DNA of 35,311 nucleotides, from assembly GCA_024641925.1 (NCBI GenBank), contig JAHECB010000012.1, positions 1-35,311 of the forward strand. The letters run 5' to 3'. A model generated the notes under the pieces. The model was given only the letters and a program-made list of their open reading frames with translations. It was not told the DNA's origin and did no database searches. The position numbers were made by a program, and so were the translations under genes. The DNA comes from Betaproteobacteria bacterium (GTDB taxonomy: Bacteria; Pseudomonadota; Gammaproteobacteria; Burkholderiales; Burkholderiaceae_C). This document shows, piece after piece, positions 9,009-17,660 of this stretch (the stretch's first letter is position 1; each line of letters opens with the position of its first letter).

Positions 9009-10304
9009 ATGAGCGATCTGGTGCTGATCTGCCTGGTGTTCACCGTGTTGACGGTGTTCGGTGTACCGCTGATCGCCGGCATCGGCATCAGCACGGCACT
9101 GGCCCTGTACCTGATCGACATCCCGTACACGCTGCTGGCGCAATCGGGCTTCACGGCCCTGCAGCCCTTTCCGCTGCTGACGATTCCGCTGTTCATTCTG
9201 GCCGGCCGGCTGATGGAGGTGGGCGGCATGGCCACGCGCATGATCGATGTGGCCAAGTCCTTTGTCGGCAACTACCGGGGCAGCCTGGGCATGGTCACCG
9301 TCATCGCCTGCATGATGTTTGCCGCGCTGTCGGGCTCGGGGCCGGCCACCACGGCCGCCATCGGCAGCGTGATGATTCCGGCCATGCAGCGCGACGGCTA
9401 TTCGCCGCGCTTTGCGGCAGCGGTTTCGGCATCGGCCGGTGCGCTGGGCAGCATGATCCCGCCCAGCAACCTGATGATCATTTACGGTCTGGTGTCGGAA
9501 ACGTCGATTCCGCGGCTGTTTCTGGCGGGCTTCGTACCCGGCTTTTTCATCACCGCGCTGCTGCTGCTGACGGCCTACATCATCGCCCGTCGAAAAGGCT
9601 ACGGCGGCAAGGCGTCCGGGCAGCATTTTGTTCTGCGGCAATGCGTAGCCGTGTTCTGGGCCGGCAAATGGGCGCTGGGCGCACCGGTGATCATTCTGGG
9701 CGGCATCTACGGCGGCGCCTTCACCCCTACCGAAGCGGCGGCGGTGGCCGTCTTTTATTCGCTGTTTGTCGGCCTGTTCATCTACCGCGAGCTGACGATG
9801 AAGAAGGTCGTCGACGCGCTGCGCTTCACCGCATTGATGGCCGGCCTGCTGGTGCTGCTGGCGCCGGCCCAGGCCTTCGGCCAGCTCACCGCCTACTACG
9901 ACGTGCCCACCGCCGTGCAGGGCCTGGTCACCAGCCTGACGCAGAACCGCATCCTGATCATGATGCTGATCGGCTTGTTCTACATTGTCATCGGCACGTT
10001 CATGGAGTCGCTGGCGCAGATCATCCTGTTCACCGCGGTTTTCCTGCCGCTGGTCAAGCAGATGGGTGTAGACCCGGTATTGTTCGGCGTCTTCACCGTG
10101 ATGACCTGCGAGATCGGCTTCCTCACACCGCCAGTGGGCGGCAACCTGAACGTGGCTGCGCGCATCACCGGCATCAGCATCGAACAGGTCTCGGTCGCGG
10201 TGCTGCCCTTCATCCTGGCCTATGTCGTGGGCCTGCTGTTCCTGATCCTGTGGCCCGAGGCCACGCTGTTTCTGCCCAATCTGGTGTACGGCCCCATGCG
10301 CTGA
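9009..10304 (+). CDS. dctM: TRAP transporter large permease, DctM family
   Basis: 431 residues with about 12 hydrophobic segments. Family motifs include I-P-L-F-I-L-A-G near 60-67, A-A-L-S-G-S-G-P-A-T-T-A-A-I-G-S-V-M near 111-128 and I-P-P-S-N near 150. This is the ion-coupled membrane channel of the TRAP system, normally sodium-driven in relatives. GAGG precedes the start in a 7-nt gap from dctQ, so the two are co-translated. Confidence 0.94.
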   Translation: MSDLVLICLVFTVLTVFGVPLIAGIGISTALALYLIDIPYTLLAQSGFTALQPFPLLTIPLFILAGRLMEVGGMATRMIDVAKSFVGNYRGSLGMVTVIACMMFAALSGSGPATTAAIGSVMIPAMQRDGYSPRFAAAVSASAGALGSMIPPSNLMIIYGLVSETSIPRLFLAGFVPGFFITALLLLTAYIIARRKGYGGKASGQHFVLRQCVAVFWAGKWALGAPVIILGGIYGGAFTPTEAAAVAVFYSLFVGLFIYRELTMKKVVDALRFTALMAGLLVLLAPAQAFGQLTAYYDVPTAVQGLVTSLTQNRILIMMLIGLFYIVIGTFMESLAQIILFTAVFLPLVKQMGVDPVLFGVFTVMTCEIGFLTPPVGGNLNVAARITGISIEQVSVAVLPFILAYVVGLLFLILWPEATLFLPNLVYGPMR

Positions 10305-10334
10305 CACCGCGGCACCCTTCAAAGGACATGGCCC

Positions 10335-11936
10335 ATGTTTGACACGATTTTCTCCGGCGGGACCGTGTACGACGGTGACGGCGGCGCGCCCCAGGTGCAG
10401 GATATCGGTGTGCGAGACGGCAAGATGGCTGCGATCGGCGACCTGGCCAACACCGCCGCGCGCCAGCGCATCAACGTGGCCGGACTGGCGGTGGTGCCGG
10501 GTTTCATCGACCTGCACACCCATTCCGACTTCACGCTGGTGGTGGATGGCCGCGCCCAGAGTCAGGTCCACCAGGGCGTGACCACCGAGGTGGTGGGTCA
10601 ATGTGGCATCAGTTGCGCGCCGCTGAAACAGCGCGGCGGCCACAACGAGATGGCCGCTGGTCACCTGCCCGACGCCGCGCGCGGCCGTCAATGGCAGAGC
10701 TTCGGCGACTACCTGGACCTGCTGGCTGAAGAGCCGCTGGGCGTGAACGTGGCAGCCTTCGTCGGCCACGGCACGGTGCACCGTGCCGTGCTGGGCGACG
10801 CGCTGCATGCCGGCGAGCCTGAAGACATTGCCCAGATGAAGCGCCTGGTCGAGCAGGCGCTGGTCGCCGCCGCCGCCGGCCTGTCCACCGGGCTGGAATA
10901 CTGGCCCGGGATCCTGTCGTCACCCGAACATCTGGTGCCGCTGTGTGAAGCAGCGGCGGTGCGCGGCCGGCTGTATTCGACGCATGTGCGCAACCGCGAC
11001 CGCCATTACGACCTGGGCTTCGGCGAGGCCATATCCGCCGCGCGGCAGTCGGGGGCGCGGCTGCAGATTTCGCACATGCAGACCAAATACGGCGCACCGG
11101 CTTATGCCGGCGAACACACGCTGGAGCTGATCGAGGCCGCGCGCCATCACGGTGTGGACATCGCCTTCGACGTGATTCCGCACGACTGGAACAACACCAG
11201 CGTGATGGCCATCCTGCCCAAATGGGTGCGTGAAGGCGGCACGCGGGCTGCGCTGGAACGGTTGCAGGATCCGGCCGTTCGGCAAAAGGTCAAGGACAAC
11301 CCGGCGCCGATGCTGCTGATCGTGCGGGACCGGCATTGGCGCGAGGTGGTGCTGCTCAATGCCCGTGCCAACCGCGACCTGGTGGGCATGGACTTTGCCG
11401 AGATCGGCCGCATGCGCGGCGTCGACCCCTACGACGCGCTGATGGACATGCTGATCGAAGAAGGCGACGACGCACCACGCCTGATGTGGGCCACCCACAG
11501 CTTCAGTGAGGACCAGGTTGAACTGTTCATGAAAGAAAGTGAATGTGCGGTGATTTCCGACACCGCCGCTTTGGCGCCGGACGGCGCCTTGAAAGACCAG
11601 CTCTTTTCGCTCAGCGGTTATGGCTGGGCCGCACGATTCCTGCAGCACTACGTGCGCGACCGGCAGGTGCTGCCGTTGGCCGAGGGCATCCGCCGCATCA
11701 CGTCGTTGCCATCGGACCGGTTGGGCCTGCAAGACCGGGGCCGGCTTCGGGTGGGGAACTGGGCCGACATCACGGTCTTTGATGCCGCGCAGATCGAGCC
11801 CCGCTTCAGCGTGCGACAGCCGCGTGCCTATCCTGGCGGCATCGCCCACGTGATGGTCAACGGGGCACTGGCCATGCACGAGGGGCAGCGAACGGACAAC
11901 AACGCCGGCCGTGTGCTTCGCGACTTCAAGACCTGA
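10335..11936 (+). CDS. N-acyl-D-amino-acid deacylase-like amidohydrolase
   Basis: 533 residues with AAAGGA in front of the start. This is an amidohydrolase barrel with the D-aminoacylase pattern: His61 and His63 (L-H-T-H-S-D), the metal-bridging Cys90 (G-Q-C-G), His217 (Y-S-T-H), His247 (I-S-H-M-Q) and the catalytic Asp409 (I-S-D-T). A small beta-sandwich is split between the N- and C-termini; the latter ends in the G-x-W-A-D-I-T-V-F-D segment. Known relatives cut the N-acyl group from D-amino acids; others are dihydropyrimidinase-like or act on cyclic amides. As last gene of the TRAP cluster, it probably deacylates the imported compound. Its tail overlaps the convergent flavoprotein gene by 11 nt. 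Confidence 0.88.
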   Translation: MFDTIFSGGTVYDGDGGAPQVQDIGVRDGKMAAIGDLANTAARQRINVAGLAVVPGFIDLHTHSDFTLVVDGRAQSQVHQGVTTEVVGQCGISCAPLKQRGGHNEMAAGHLPDAARGRQWQSFGDYLDLLAEEPLGVNVAAFVGHGTVHRAVLGDALHAGEPEDIAQMKRLVEQALVAAAAGLSTGLEYWPGILSSPEHLVPLCEAAAVRGRLYSTHVRNRDRHYDLGFGEAISAARQSGARLQISHMQTKYGAPAYAGEHTLELIEAARHHGVDIAFDVIPHDWNNTSVMAILPKWVREGGTRAALERLQDPAVRQKVKDNPAPMLLIVRDRHWREVVLLNARANRDLVGMDFAEIGRMRGVDPYDALMDMLIEEGDDAPRLMWATHSFSEDQVELFMKESECAVISDTAALAPDGALKDQLFSLSGYGWAARFLQHYVRDRQVLPLAEGIRRITSLPSDRLGLQDRGRLRVGNWADITVFDAAQIEPRFSVRQPRAYPGGIAHVMVNGALAMHEGQRTDNNAGRVLRDFKT

Positions 11937-13275
11937 CGTCGCGTCCAGCCTGTGCCCAGGCAGCTGCGCCCTGCCCGGCCACCTGGCCGGTGCTGAAACA
12001 GGCGGTCAGCAGGTAGCCGCCTGTTGGCGCCTCCCAATCCAGCATTTCACCGGCCACAAACACACCGGGGCGCTGGCGCAGCATCAGGTGAGCGTCCAGT
12101 CCTTCAAAACGCACACCACCGGCGGTGCTGATGGCCTCGGCCAGCGGTCTTGGCGCCAGCAGGGTCAGCGGCAGGGCCTTGATGAAGGCGGCCAGCTGCA
12201 CCGGGTCGGTCTGGGCCGCCTTGGGCACTTGTTCCCAGATCAGCGCGGCCTTGGCGCCGTCCAGTTTCAGGCGCGTCTTCAGGTGCGTGGCCAGCGAGCG
12301 CGGGCCACGCGGGTGCGCCAGTTCGGCCTGCACCCAGTCCTGCGAGCGGCCGGGCAGCAGGTCCAGGGTGCAGTGGGCCTGGCCATCTTGCTCGATGGCG
12401 TTGCGCAGCAGGGCTGACGCCGCATAGACCAGGCTGCCCTCGACGCCGCCAACTGTCAGCACCATCTCGCCGACCTGGCGCCAACCGCCTACGGTCAAGG
12501 CGACGTTTTTCAAGGGTGTGCCGGCGTTACGCTGGCGCAGGTGTTCTGACCAGGACACGTCAAACCCGCAGTTGCTGGGGCGCAGCGGGGCCAGGTCAGC
12601 CCCCAGGGCTTGCAATGCGGGCCACCAGGCACCGTCCGACCCCAGTTTGGGCCAACTGCCGCCGCCCAAGGCCAGCACCGTGGCTGCGGGCCGGCAGCGC
12701 CTGGCGCCCTGCGGGGTGTCGAACAGGCAGGCGCCGTCGTCGTCCCAACCTTGCCAGCGGTGGCGCATGTGAAAGTGCACACCCTGCGCACGCAGGCGCT
12801 GCAGCCAGTGACGCAGCAAGGGCGCCGCTTTCAGGTCCTTGGGAAACACACGCATCGAACTGCCCACAAAGGTATCGATGCCCAGGCTGTTAGCCCAGTC
12901 GCGCACCTGCTGCGGCCCCAAGGTCTGCAGCCAGGCCGCCAAGGTGCCGGCGCGCTCCGCATAGCGGGCGGTGAACGCAGGCAGCGGTTCGGCGTGAGTC
13001 AGGTTCAGGCCGCCAATGCCGGCCAGCAGGAACTTGCGTCCTACCGACGGCATGCCGTCGAACACATGCACCGTTGCACCCTGTACTACGGCGGCTTCGG
13101 CTGCCATCAAGCCCGCAGGCCCGGCGCCGACGATGACCACGGCGCGTTCGGTGCCGGCGAGTGTGTCGACATCAGCCGGCGCGGAGCCGGGTTGTGCCGC
13201 CACTGCGGCGGTTGCAGCCGGCGGGGCGGACGGGTCAGACGGCTGCAAGCTGGGAAAAACGGGAGACTGGGACAT
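11926..13275 (-). CDS. BaiN/HI0933-like FAD-dependent oxidoreductase (TIGR03862-type flavoprotein)
   Basis: 449 residues from the ATG at 13275; a GTG at 13293 adds six residues and has the better purine run upstream. After a low-complexity alanine/proline leader (about residues 1-42), the FAD-binding motif is V-I-V-G-A-G-P-A-G at 47-55. The family-typical G-R-K-F-L-L-A-G-x-G-G-L-N-L-T-H follows, and G-E-M-L-D-W-E-A-P-T-G-G-Y-L-L lies near the C-terminus. Members are widespread conserved flavoproteins of mostly unknown substrate; one relative reduces bile-acid intermediates. It follows ahpF by 52 nt on the same strand and may be co-transcribed with the peroxide-defence genes. Confidence 0.88.
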   Translation of the reverse strand: MSQSPVFPSLQPSDPSAPPAATAAVAAQPGSAPADVDTLAGTERAVVIVGAGPAGLMAAEAAVVQGATVHVFDGMPSVGRKFLLAGIGGLNLTHAEPLPAFTARYAERAGTLAAWLQTLGPQQVRDWANSLGIDTFVGSSMRVFPKDLKAAPLLRHWLQRLRAQGVHFHMRHRWQGWDDDGACLFDTPQGARRCRPAATVLALGGGSWPKLGSDGAWWPALQALGADLAPLRPSNCGFDVSWSEHLRQRNAGTPLKNVALTVGGWRQVGEMVLTVGGVEGSLVYAASALLRNAIEQDGQAHCTLDLLPGRSQDWVQAELAHPRGPRSLATHLKTRLKLDGAKAALIWEQVPKAAQTDPVQLAAFIKALPLTLLAPRPLAEAISTAGGVRFEGLDAHLMLRQRPGVFVAGEMLDWEAPTGGYLLTACFSTGQVAGQGAAAWAQAGRDVRS

Positions 13276-13327
13276 GCGGTGACTGTAGGCCACCGCCGCC
13301 CTGCCCCCCGGACTCAGCCACGGTCGG

Positions 13328-14896
13328 TCAAGCAGCCACCGGCGTACGGATCAAATGGTCAAACGCGGACAGCGCAGCTTTGGCCCCATCACCCGCGGCG
13401 ATGATGATCTGCTTGAACGGCGTGGTGGTGGCGTCACCGGCTGCAAACACACCGGGCAGGTTGGTGGCGCCCTTCTGGTCGACGATGATCTCGCCAAAAC
13501 GGCTCAATTCAACCGTGCCTTTCAGGAATTCGGTGTTGGGAACCAGGCCGATCTGCACAAACACGCCGGCCAGTGTCACGCGATGTTCCTGGCCCGTGGC
13601 GCGGTCCTTGAAGACCAGGCCGTCGACACGGCTGCCGTCACCGGTGATCTCGGTGGTCTGCGCGTTGGTGTGCACCGTCACGTTGGGCAGGCTGTGCAGC
13701 TTTTTCACCAGCACGGCGTCGGCCTTCAACTGTTCTGCAAACTCCACCACGGTGACGTGTTTCACCACGCCGGCCAGGTCGATGGCCGCCTCAACACCCG
13801 AATTGCCGCCGCCGATGACGGCCACGTCCTTGCCCTTGAACAGCGGGCCGTCGCAGTGCGGGCAGTAGGCCACGCCCTTGTTGCGGTACTCGGCTTCGCC
13901 GGGCACGTTGACATTGCGCCAGCGTGCGCCGGTGGACAGAATGACACTGCGGCTGGTCAGCTGCGCGCCGTTTTCCAGCGTCACGGTCACGCTGCCACCT
14001 TCTTCTTGCGCGGGCTCCAGCGCGGCCACACGCTGGCCGTTCATCAAGTCCACGTCATAGGCCTTGGCATGGGCTTCCAGCGCCGCGGCAAACTGCGGCC
14101 CCTGCGTTTCCAGCACCGAGATGTAGTTTTCGATGCCCAGCGTGTCCAGCGTCTGGCCGCCAAAACGCTCGGCCACGATGCCCGTGCGGATACCCTTGCG
14201 GGCGGCGTATACCGCCGCTGCGGCGCCGGCAGGGCCGCCGCCGACGATCAGCACGTCGAAAGGCGCTTTGGCCGCCAACTTGGCCGCATCGCGGGCATCG
14301 GCGTCGGGCTCCACCTTTTTCAGAATTTCGGCCAGCTCCATACGTCCGGAGCCAAATACCTGGCCGTTGAGGTAGACCGTGGGCACGGCCATGATGTCGC
14401 GCTGCGAAACCTCGTCCTGGAACAGGCCACCGTCGATGGCCACGTGTTTGATGCGCGGGTTCAGCACCGCCAGCAGGTTCAGCGCCTGCACCACGTCTGG
14501 GCAGTTGTGGCAAGTCAGGGACATGTAGGTCTCGAACACCAGATCGGTGTCCAACGCCTGGATGCGTTCGATGAGGTCGGCGTCCACCTTGGGCGGATGG
14601 CCACCGGCCTGCAACAGGGCCAGCACCAGTGACGTGAATTCATGCCCCATGGGTATGGCCGCAAAACGAAGGCCCATGTCCGCCCCCGCACGGCTGATGT
14701 TGAAGGACGGCCGGCGTGCGTCGGTGCCGTCAAAACGAGCCTGGATGAGATCGGGGCGCAGCGAAACCAGCTGCTCCAGAAGATCCCTCATCTGCACCGA
14801 CTCGGGCCGGTCGTCCAGGGACGCCACCAGTTCCAGCGGCTGCTTCAGGCGTTCAAGGTAGCCCTTGAGCTGGGCCTTGAGAGTGGCGTCCAACAT
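13328..14896 (-). CDS. ahpF: alkyl hydroperoxide reductase subunit F (NADH:peroxiredoxin reductase)
   Basis: 522 residues, close to the E. coli length. The N-terminal thioredoxin-like module has its redox pair Cys129-Cys132 (T-C-H-N-C), and the thioredoxin-reductase part has Cys345-Cys348 (Y-C-P-H-C), matching the E. coli numbering. FAD and NAD sites are at G-G-G-P-A-G (219-224) and I-G-G-G-N-S-G. It passes electrons from NADH to AhpC. It lies 48 nt downstream of ahpC on the same strand with no terminator between them, so the two form an operon. Confidence 0.97.
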   Translation of the reverse strand: MLDATLKAQLKGYLERLKQPLELVASLDDRPESVQMRDLLEQLVSLRPDLIQARFDGTDARRPSFNISRAGADMGLRFAAIPMGHEFTSLVLALLQAGGHPPKVDADLIERIQALDTDLVFETYMSLTCHNCPDVVQALNLLAVLNPRIKHVAIDGGLFQDEVSQRDIMAVPTVYLNGQVFGSGRMELAEILKKVEPDADARDAAKLAAKAPFDVLIVGGGPAGAAAAVYAARKGIRTGIVAERFGGQTLDTLGIENYISVLETQGPQFAAALEAHAKAYDVDLMNGQRVAALEPAQEEGGSVTVTLENGAQLTSRSVILSTGARWRNVNVPGEAEYRNKGVAYCPHCDGPLFKGKDVAVIGGGNSGVEAAIDLAGVVKHVTVVEFAEQLKADAVLVKKLHSLPNVTVHTNAQTTEITGDGSRVDGLVFKDRATGQEHRVTLAGVFVQIGLVPNTEFLKGTVELSRFGEIIVDQKGATNLPGVFAAGDATTTPFKQIIIAAGDGAKAALSAFDHLIRTPVAA

Positions 14897-14944
14897 GGAA
14901 AACTCCTTCAGTACATCAATGACAGGGAAACAAGGAGCCTGGGC

Positions 14945-15508
14945 TCAGATCTTGCCCACGAGGTCCAGCGAAGGCGTCAGGGTCTTGGCGCCGTCGTTCC
15001 ACTTGGCGGGGCACACCTGGCCAGGGTTCTTGGCCACGTATTGCGCGGCCTTGAGCTTGCGCAGCGTTTCTTTCACATCACGGGCGATGGCGTTGTCGTG
15101 TACTTCGGCGGTCTTGATGACACCGTCGGGATTGATGATGAAGGTGCCCCGCAGCGCCAGACCTTCTTCTTCAATGTGCACACCAAAGGCACGGGTCAGC
15201 TGGTGCGTGGGGTCGCCCACCAGGGGGAACTGGGCCTTGCCCACGGCAGGCGAGGTTTCGTGCCACACCTTGTGTGCAAAGTGGGTGTCGGTGGTGATGA
15301 TGTAGACCTGGGTTTCCAGCTTCTGGAAAGCGGCATAGTTGTCGGCAGCGTCTTCAACTTCGGTGGGGCAGTTGAAGGTGAATGCTGCCGGCATGAAAAT
15401 GAAGGTCGACCACTGGCCCATCAGACTCTGTTCAGTGACTTCAATGAACTTGCCATTGTGGAAAGCCTGGGCCTTGAAGGGTTGCACGGTGGTGTTGATC
15501 AGCGACAT
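14945..15508 (-). CDS. ahpC: alkyl hydroperoxide reductase subunit C (peroxiredoxin)
   Basis: 187 residues, exactly the E. coli AhpC length, when started at the ATG at 15508 with CAGGAG in front. A longer open frame to 15670 is not needed. The peroxidatic Cys47 is in F-N-C-P-T-E and the resolving Cys166 in V-C-P-A-K-W. It reduces hydrogen peroxide, organic peroxides and peroxynitrite in the cytoplasm and is recycled by AhpF. An OxyR-like palindrome lies 105-119 nt upstream. Confidence 0.97.
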   Translation of the reverse strand: MSLINTTVQPFKAQAFHNGKFIEVTEQSLMGQWSTFIFMPAAFTFNCPTEVEDAADNYAAFQKLETQVYIITTDTHFAHKVWHETSPAVGKAQFPLVGDPTHQLTRAFGVHIEEEGLALRGTFIINPDGVIKTAEVHDNAIARDVKETLRKLKAAQYVAKNPGQVCPAKWNDGAKTLTPSLDLVGKI

Positions 15509-15612
15509 GTTGAAAAGCTCCTGAGGGTTGAAGGCTGAGGGATCAGCGGGAAACAACCCACATTTTTGGTTGCGGTGCAGCATTTGTACATTTGATTGCC
15601 TTAAATTTTTTA

Positions 15613-15627
15613 TTAGTTGAAACCTAT
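15613..15627 (-). promoter_or_regulatory. OxyR-like binding site in the ahpC/MFS intergenic region
   Basis: TTAGTTGAAACCTAT matches the OxyR half-operator ATAGnTnnnAnCTAT at every fixed position except the first. Oriented toward ahpC, it lies about 25 nt upstream of a possible -10 box (TACAAA, 15588-15583 on the minus strand) and no good -35 box is visible, as expected for an activated promoter. A clear second half-operator 22 nt away is missing on both sides, which limits confidence. Confidence 0.5.
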
Positions 15628-15681
15628 GCGCCTGAATCTCCGGCCAACCCTGTCGGAATCGCCACCGCACAATCCACCGTG

Positions 15682-16878
15682 ACCGCCGCTATCGCAGACA
15701 CACAAACCGAAACCCCCACACGGGCCATTGCCGCGCTGGCCTTGGCCGCCATGGTCAGTGGCATGGCGCTGCGGGTTACTGATGCACTGCTGCCGCGCTT
15801 GGCCAGCGACTTCAGCATCAGCCTGGGCCAGGCAGCCCAGGTGGTGACGGCCTATGCCGTGGCCTATGGCCTGGCGCAGCTGGGTTTTGGCCCTCTGGGC
15901 GACCGCTTTGGCAAATACCGCGTCATCGCCTGGGCCTGCGCGGGGTCGGCCGTGACCAGTTTGCTGTGCGCGCTGGCAGTGGGCCCTCATTCGCTGATGG
16001 CCGCGCGCTTGCTGGCCGGTGCCAGCGCCGGTGCGGTGATTCCGCTGTCCATGGCGTGGATCGGTGATGCGGTGCCCTACGCCAACCGCCAGCCCGTGCT
16101 GGCCCGGTTTCTCACGGGGCAGATCACCGGTTTTGCCGTGGGCATGTGGGGTGGCGGCTATGCGGCCGAACACCTGGACTGGCGCGCACCGTTTTTTGCC
16201 ATCGCGGCGCTGTTTGCCGTGGCCAGTGTGGTGCTGCATACCTTGCGGCGGCGTGGTTTGACGGACCTGACACAACCGCCCCGTCAACAGGTCTTGCGCC
16301 ACATGGTGGGTGAATTTGCCGGTGTGCTGGCCAAGCCCTGGGCCCGCGCCGTCTTGATGACGGTTTTTTTGGAAGGTGCACTGGTGTTTGGCCCCTTCGT
16401 GTTTGTGCCGGCGCACCTGCACGACCGTTTTGAGCTGCCCTTGTCCACCGTCGGTGGGCTGATGATGGCTTACGCCGCGGGTGGTCTGGTGTTTGCCTTC
16501 AACGCACGCTGGCTGGTGCAGCGCCTGGGCGAGCGCAAGCTGGTGCAATGGGGCGCCATCACGCTGGCCCTTGCTTTTCTCTTGCTGGCGTTTGGTCCCT
16601 GGTGGAGCTTGGCGGCACCAGCCTGCGCCATCGTGGGCGTGGGCTTTTACATGTTGCACAACACCTTGCAGACCCAGGCCACGCAAATGGCCAGCGAACG
16701 CCGCGGATCAGCGGTGGCCACCTTTGCGGCCTGCCTGTTTTTGGGACAGTCGGTGGGCGTGGCCATCAGCGCAGTGCTGGTGGAAATGCTGGGCACCGCC
16801 TGGGTGCTGGCGCTGGGCGCCATGCTGCTACCGGTGGTGGCCTGGCAATTCAACCGCTGGCGGGATCGGCTGCTGTAG
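15682..16878 (+). CDS. MFS transporter (DHA1/arabinose-efflux-like)
   Basis: About 398 residues with 12 hydrophobic spans. The MFS motif A between spans 2 and 3 is G-P-L-G-D-R-F-G-K-Y-R. Repeated glycine/alanine-rich spans such as L-L-A-G-A-S-A-G-A-V-I-P (span 4) fit a drug/metabolite efflux family. The start is uncertain. I chose the GTG at 15682 because the frame upstream runs through the OxyR-like site and AT-rich promoter DNA; a TTG at 15592 is formally open, and no ribosome site supports either. It is divergent from ahpC. The substrate cannot be inferred. Confidence 0.85.
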   Translation, partial: TAAIADTQTETPTRAIAALALAAMVSGMALRVTDALLPRLASDFSISLGQAAQVVTAYAVAYGLAQLGFGPLGDRFGKYRVIAWACAGSAVTSLLCALAVGPHSLMAARLLAGASAGAVIPLSMAWIGDAVPYANRQPVLARFLTGQITGFAVGMWGGGYAAEHLDWRAPFFAIAALFAVASVVLHTLRRRGLTDLTQPPRQQVLRHMVGEFAGVLAKPWARAVLMTVFLEGALVFGPFVFVPAHLHDRFELPLSTVGGLMMAYAAGGLVFAFNARWLVQRLGERKLVQWGAITLALAFLLLAFGPWWSLAAPACAIVGVGFYMLHNTLQTQATQMASERRGSAVATFAACLFLGQSVGVAISAVLVEMLGTAWVLALGAMLLPVVAWQFNRWRDRLL

Positions 16879-16920
16879 GCCGGTTGCAGCATCCCGCCAG
16901 TGCTCGCTGCTCACAAACCC

Positions 16921-16937
16921 CGCCGCACCGTGCGGCG
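16921..16937. repeat. short GC palindrome after the MFS gene, possible hairpin
   Basis: CGCCGCACCGTGCGGCG is a perfect inverted repeat 43 nt after the MFS stop codon. It could fold as a six-pair stem with a five-base loop. No T-run follows, so it would be a weak transcript-end hairpin at best. The rest of 16879-17057 holds no gene that I recognise. Confidence 0.3.
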
Positions 16938-17057
16938 CGGCCGAAAACGCTGATCTTCAAGCGACGGCCGAGAGCGTCTTCGCATTGACCTGTGCCGCCA
17001 ACCCACCGATAGTCGTTCACCTATCCCCAAGTACGGGAGGCGGCAAAGGACAAACAC

Positions 17058-17659
17058 ATGGCGAACTTCAAGGTAGCGGATCTGGGTGCCGGCAAGGGCT
17101 TTGCGGAAATGACCAAGTCCGGCCTGTCGCAGACCTGTTACGACCTGGCGGTGTACAGCCTGGTCGCCACCGGCGACCTGAAAGACAGCGTCTTTCAGGT
17201 CTAGCGCATGGAGGTCCCCAAGGCCAACACCTTGCTGGTGGTCAACCCCGAGACTGACACACGCGTGCTGAATCCGAATCAGATTCCCGCCAGCTGCGTG
17301 GTCGGCTTTTACAGACGCTTTCGGTCGGGCGAAAACTCGGCGCTGGTTGCCGAAAAAACGCGGGCTGGATCCTGTACCACATGGTCCGGTCCATGGACGT
17401 GGCCAACTCCACCCAGGTCGTGGGCGGCAACAACGGCGACCGCGAGGGCACCACACCCACCTGGTCGCAGAACGACGTCTCAAAAATGATGGACTGGACC
17501 GGCGGCGGCAAAAACTCCATGGCCCAGGGCGCCACCTTGCCGGCCGCCAATTCCTTCGGTGTGAACGGCGAAGAACGCTACGTGGCGTTTTGTGCACCCG
17601 TTGCCACGGCAGTGTCTCGCCTGTACAAGGCGTTCCCCGGCCCCGCCGCGTTTGGCTGA
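17058..17659 (+). pseudogene. broken gene of unknown function (internal TAG and poly-A frameshift)
   Basis: AAAGGA at 17045-17050 and an ATG at 17058 start a normal-looking frame (M-A-N-F-K-V-A-D-L) that ends at TAG 17202-17204 after 48 codons. The same frame continues beyond the stop with coding-like sequence (R-M-E-V-P-K-A-N-T-L-L-V-V-N-P-E-T). At the A6 tract 17353-17358 the good frame moves; one extra A would join E-K to N-A-G-W-I-L-Y-H-M-V-R-S-M-D and continue to TGA 17657-17659. Restored, the protein would be about 200 residues. I do not recognise the family; it has no obvious membrane span or signal. One nonsense mutation plus one base lost from the run explains the pattern. Sequencing error cannot be excluded for the run, but would not explain the TAG as well. 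It ends 1 nt before the convergent fadB-like gene. Confidence 0.65.
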
Positions 17660-17660
17660 A

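Noticed and set aside
7316-9271. Long minus-strand open frame opposite dctP and dctQ
   Set aside because: Same antisense shadow pattern; the plus-strand products are clear TRAP proteins.
8862-10808. Very long minus-strand open frame opposite the TRAP and amidohydrolase genes
   Set aside because: Composition is histidine/arginine/glutamine-rich, typical of the antisense frame of GC-rich genes, and no family motif is seen.
16921-16937. Intrinsic terminator after the MFS gene
   Set aside because: The hairpin has a short stem and no T-run; kept only as a repeat.
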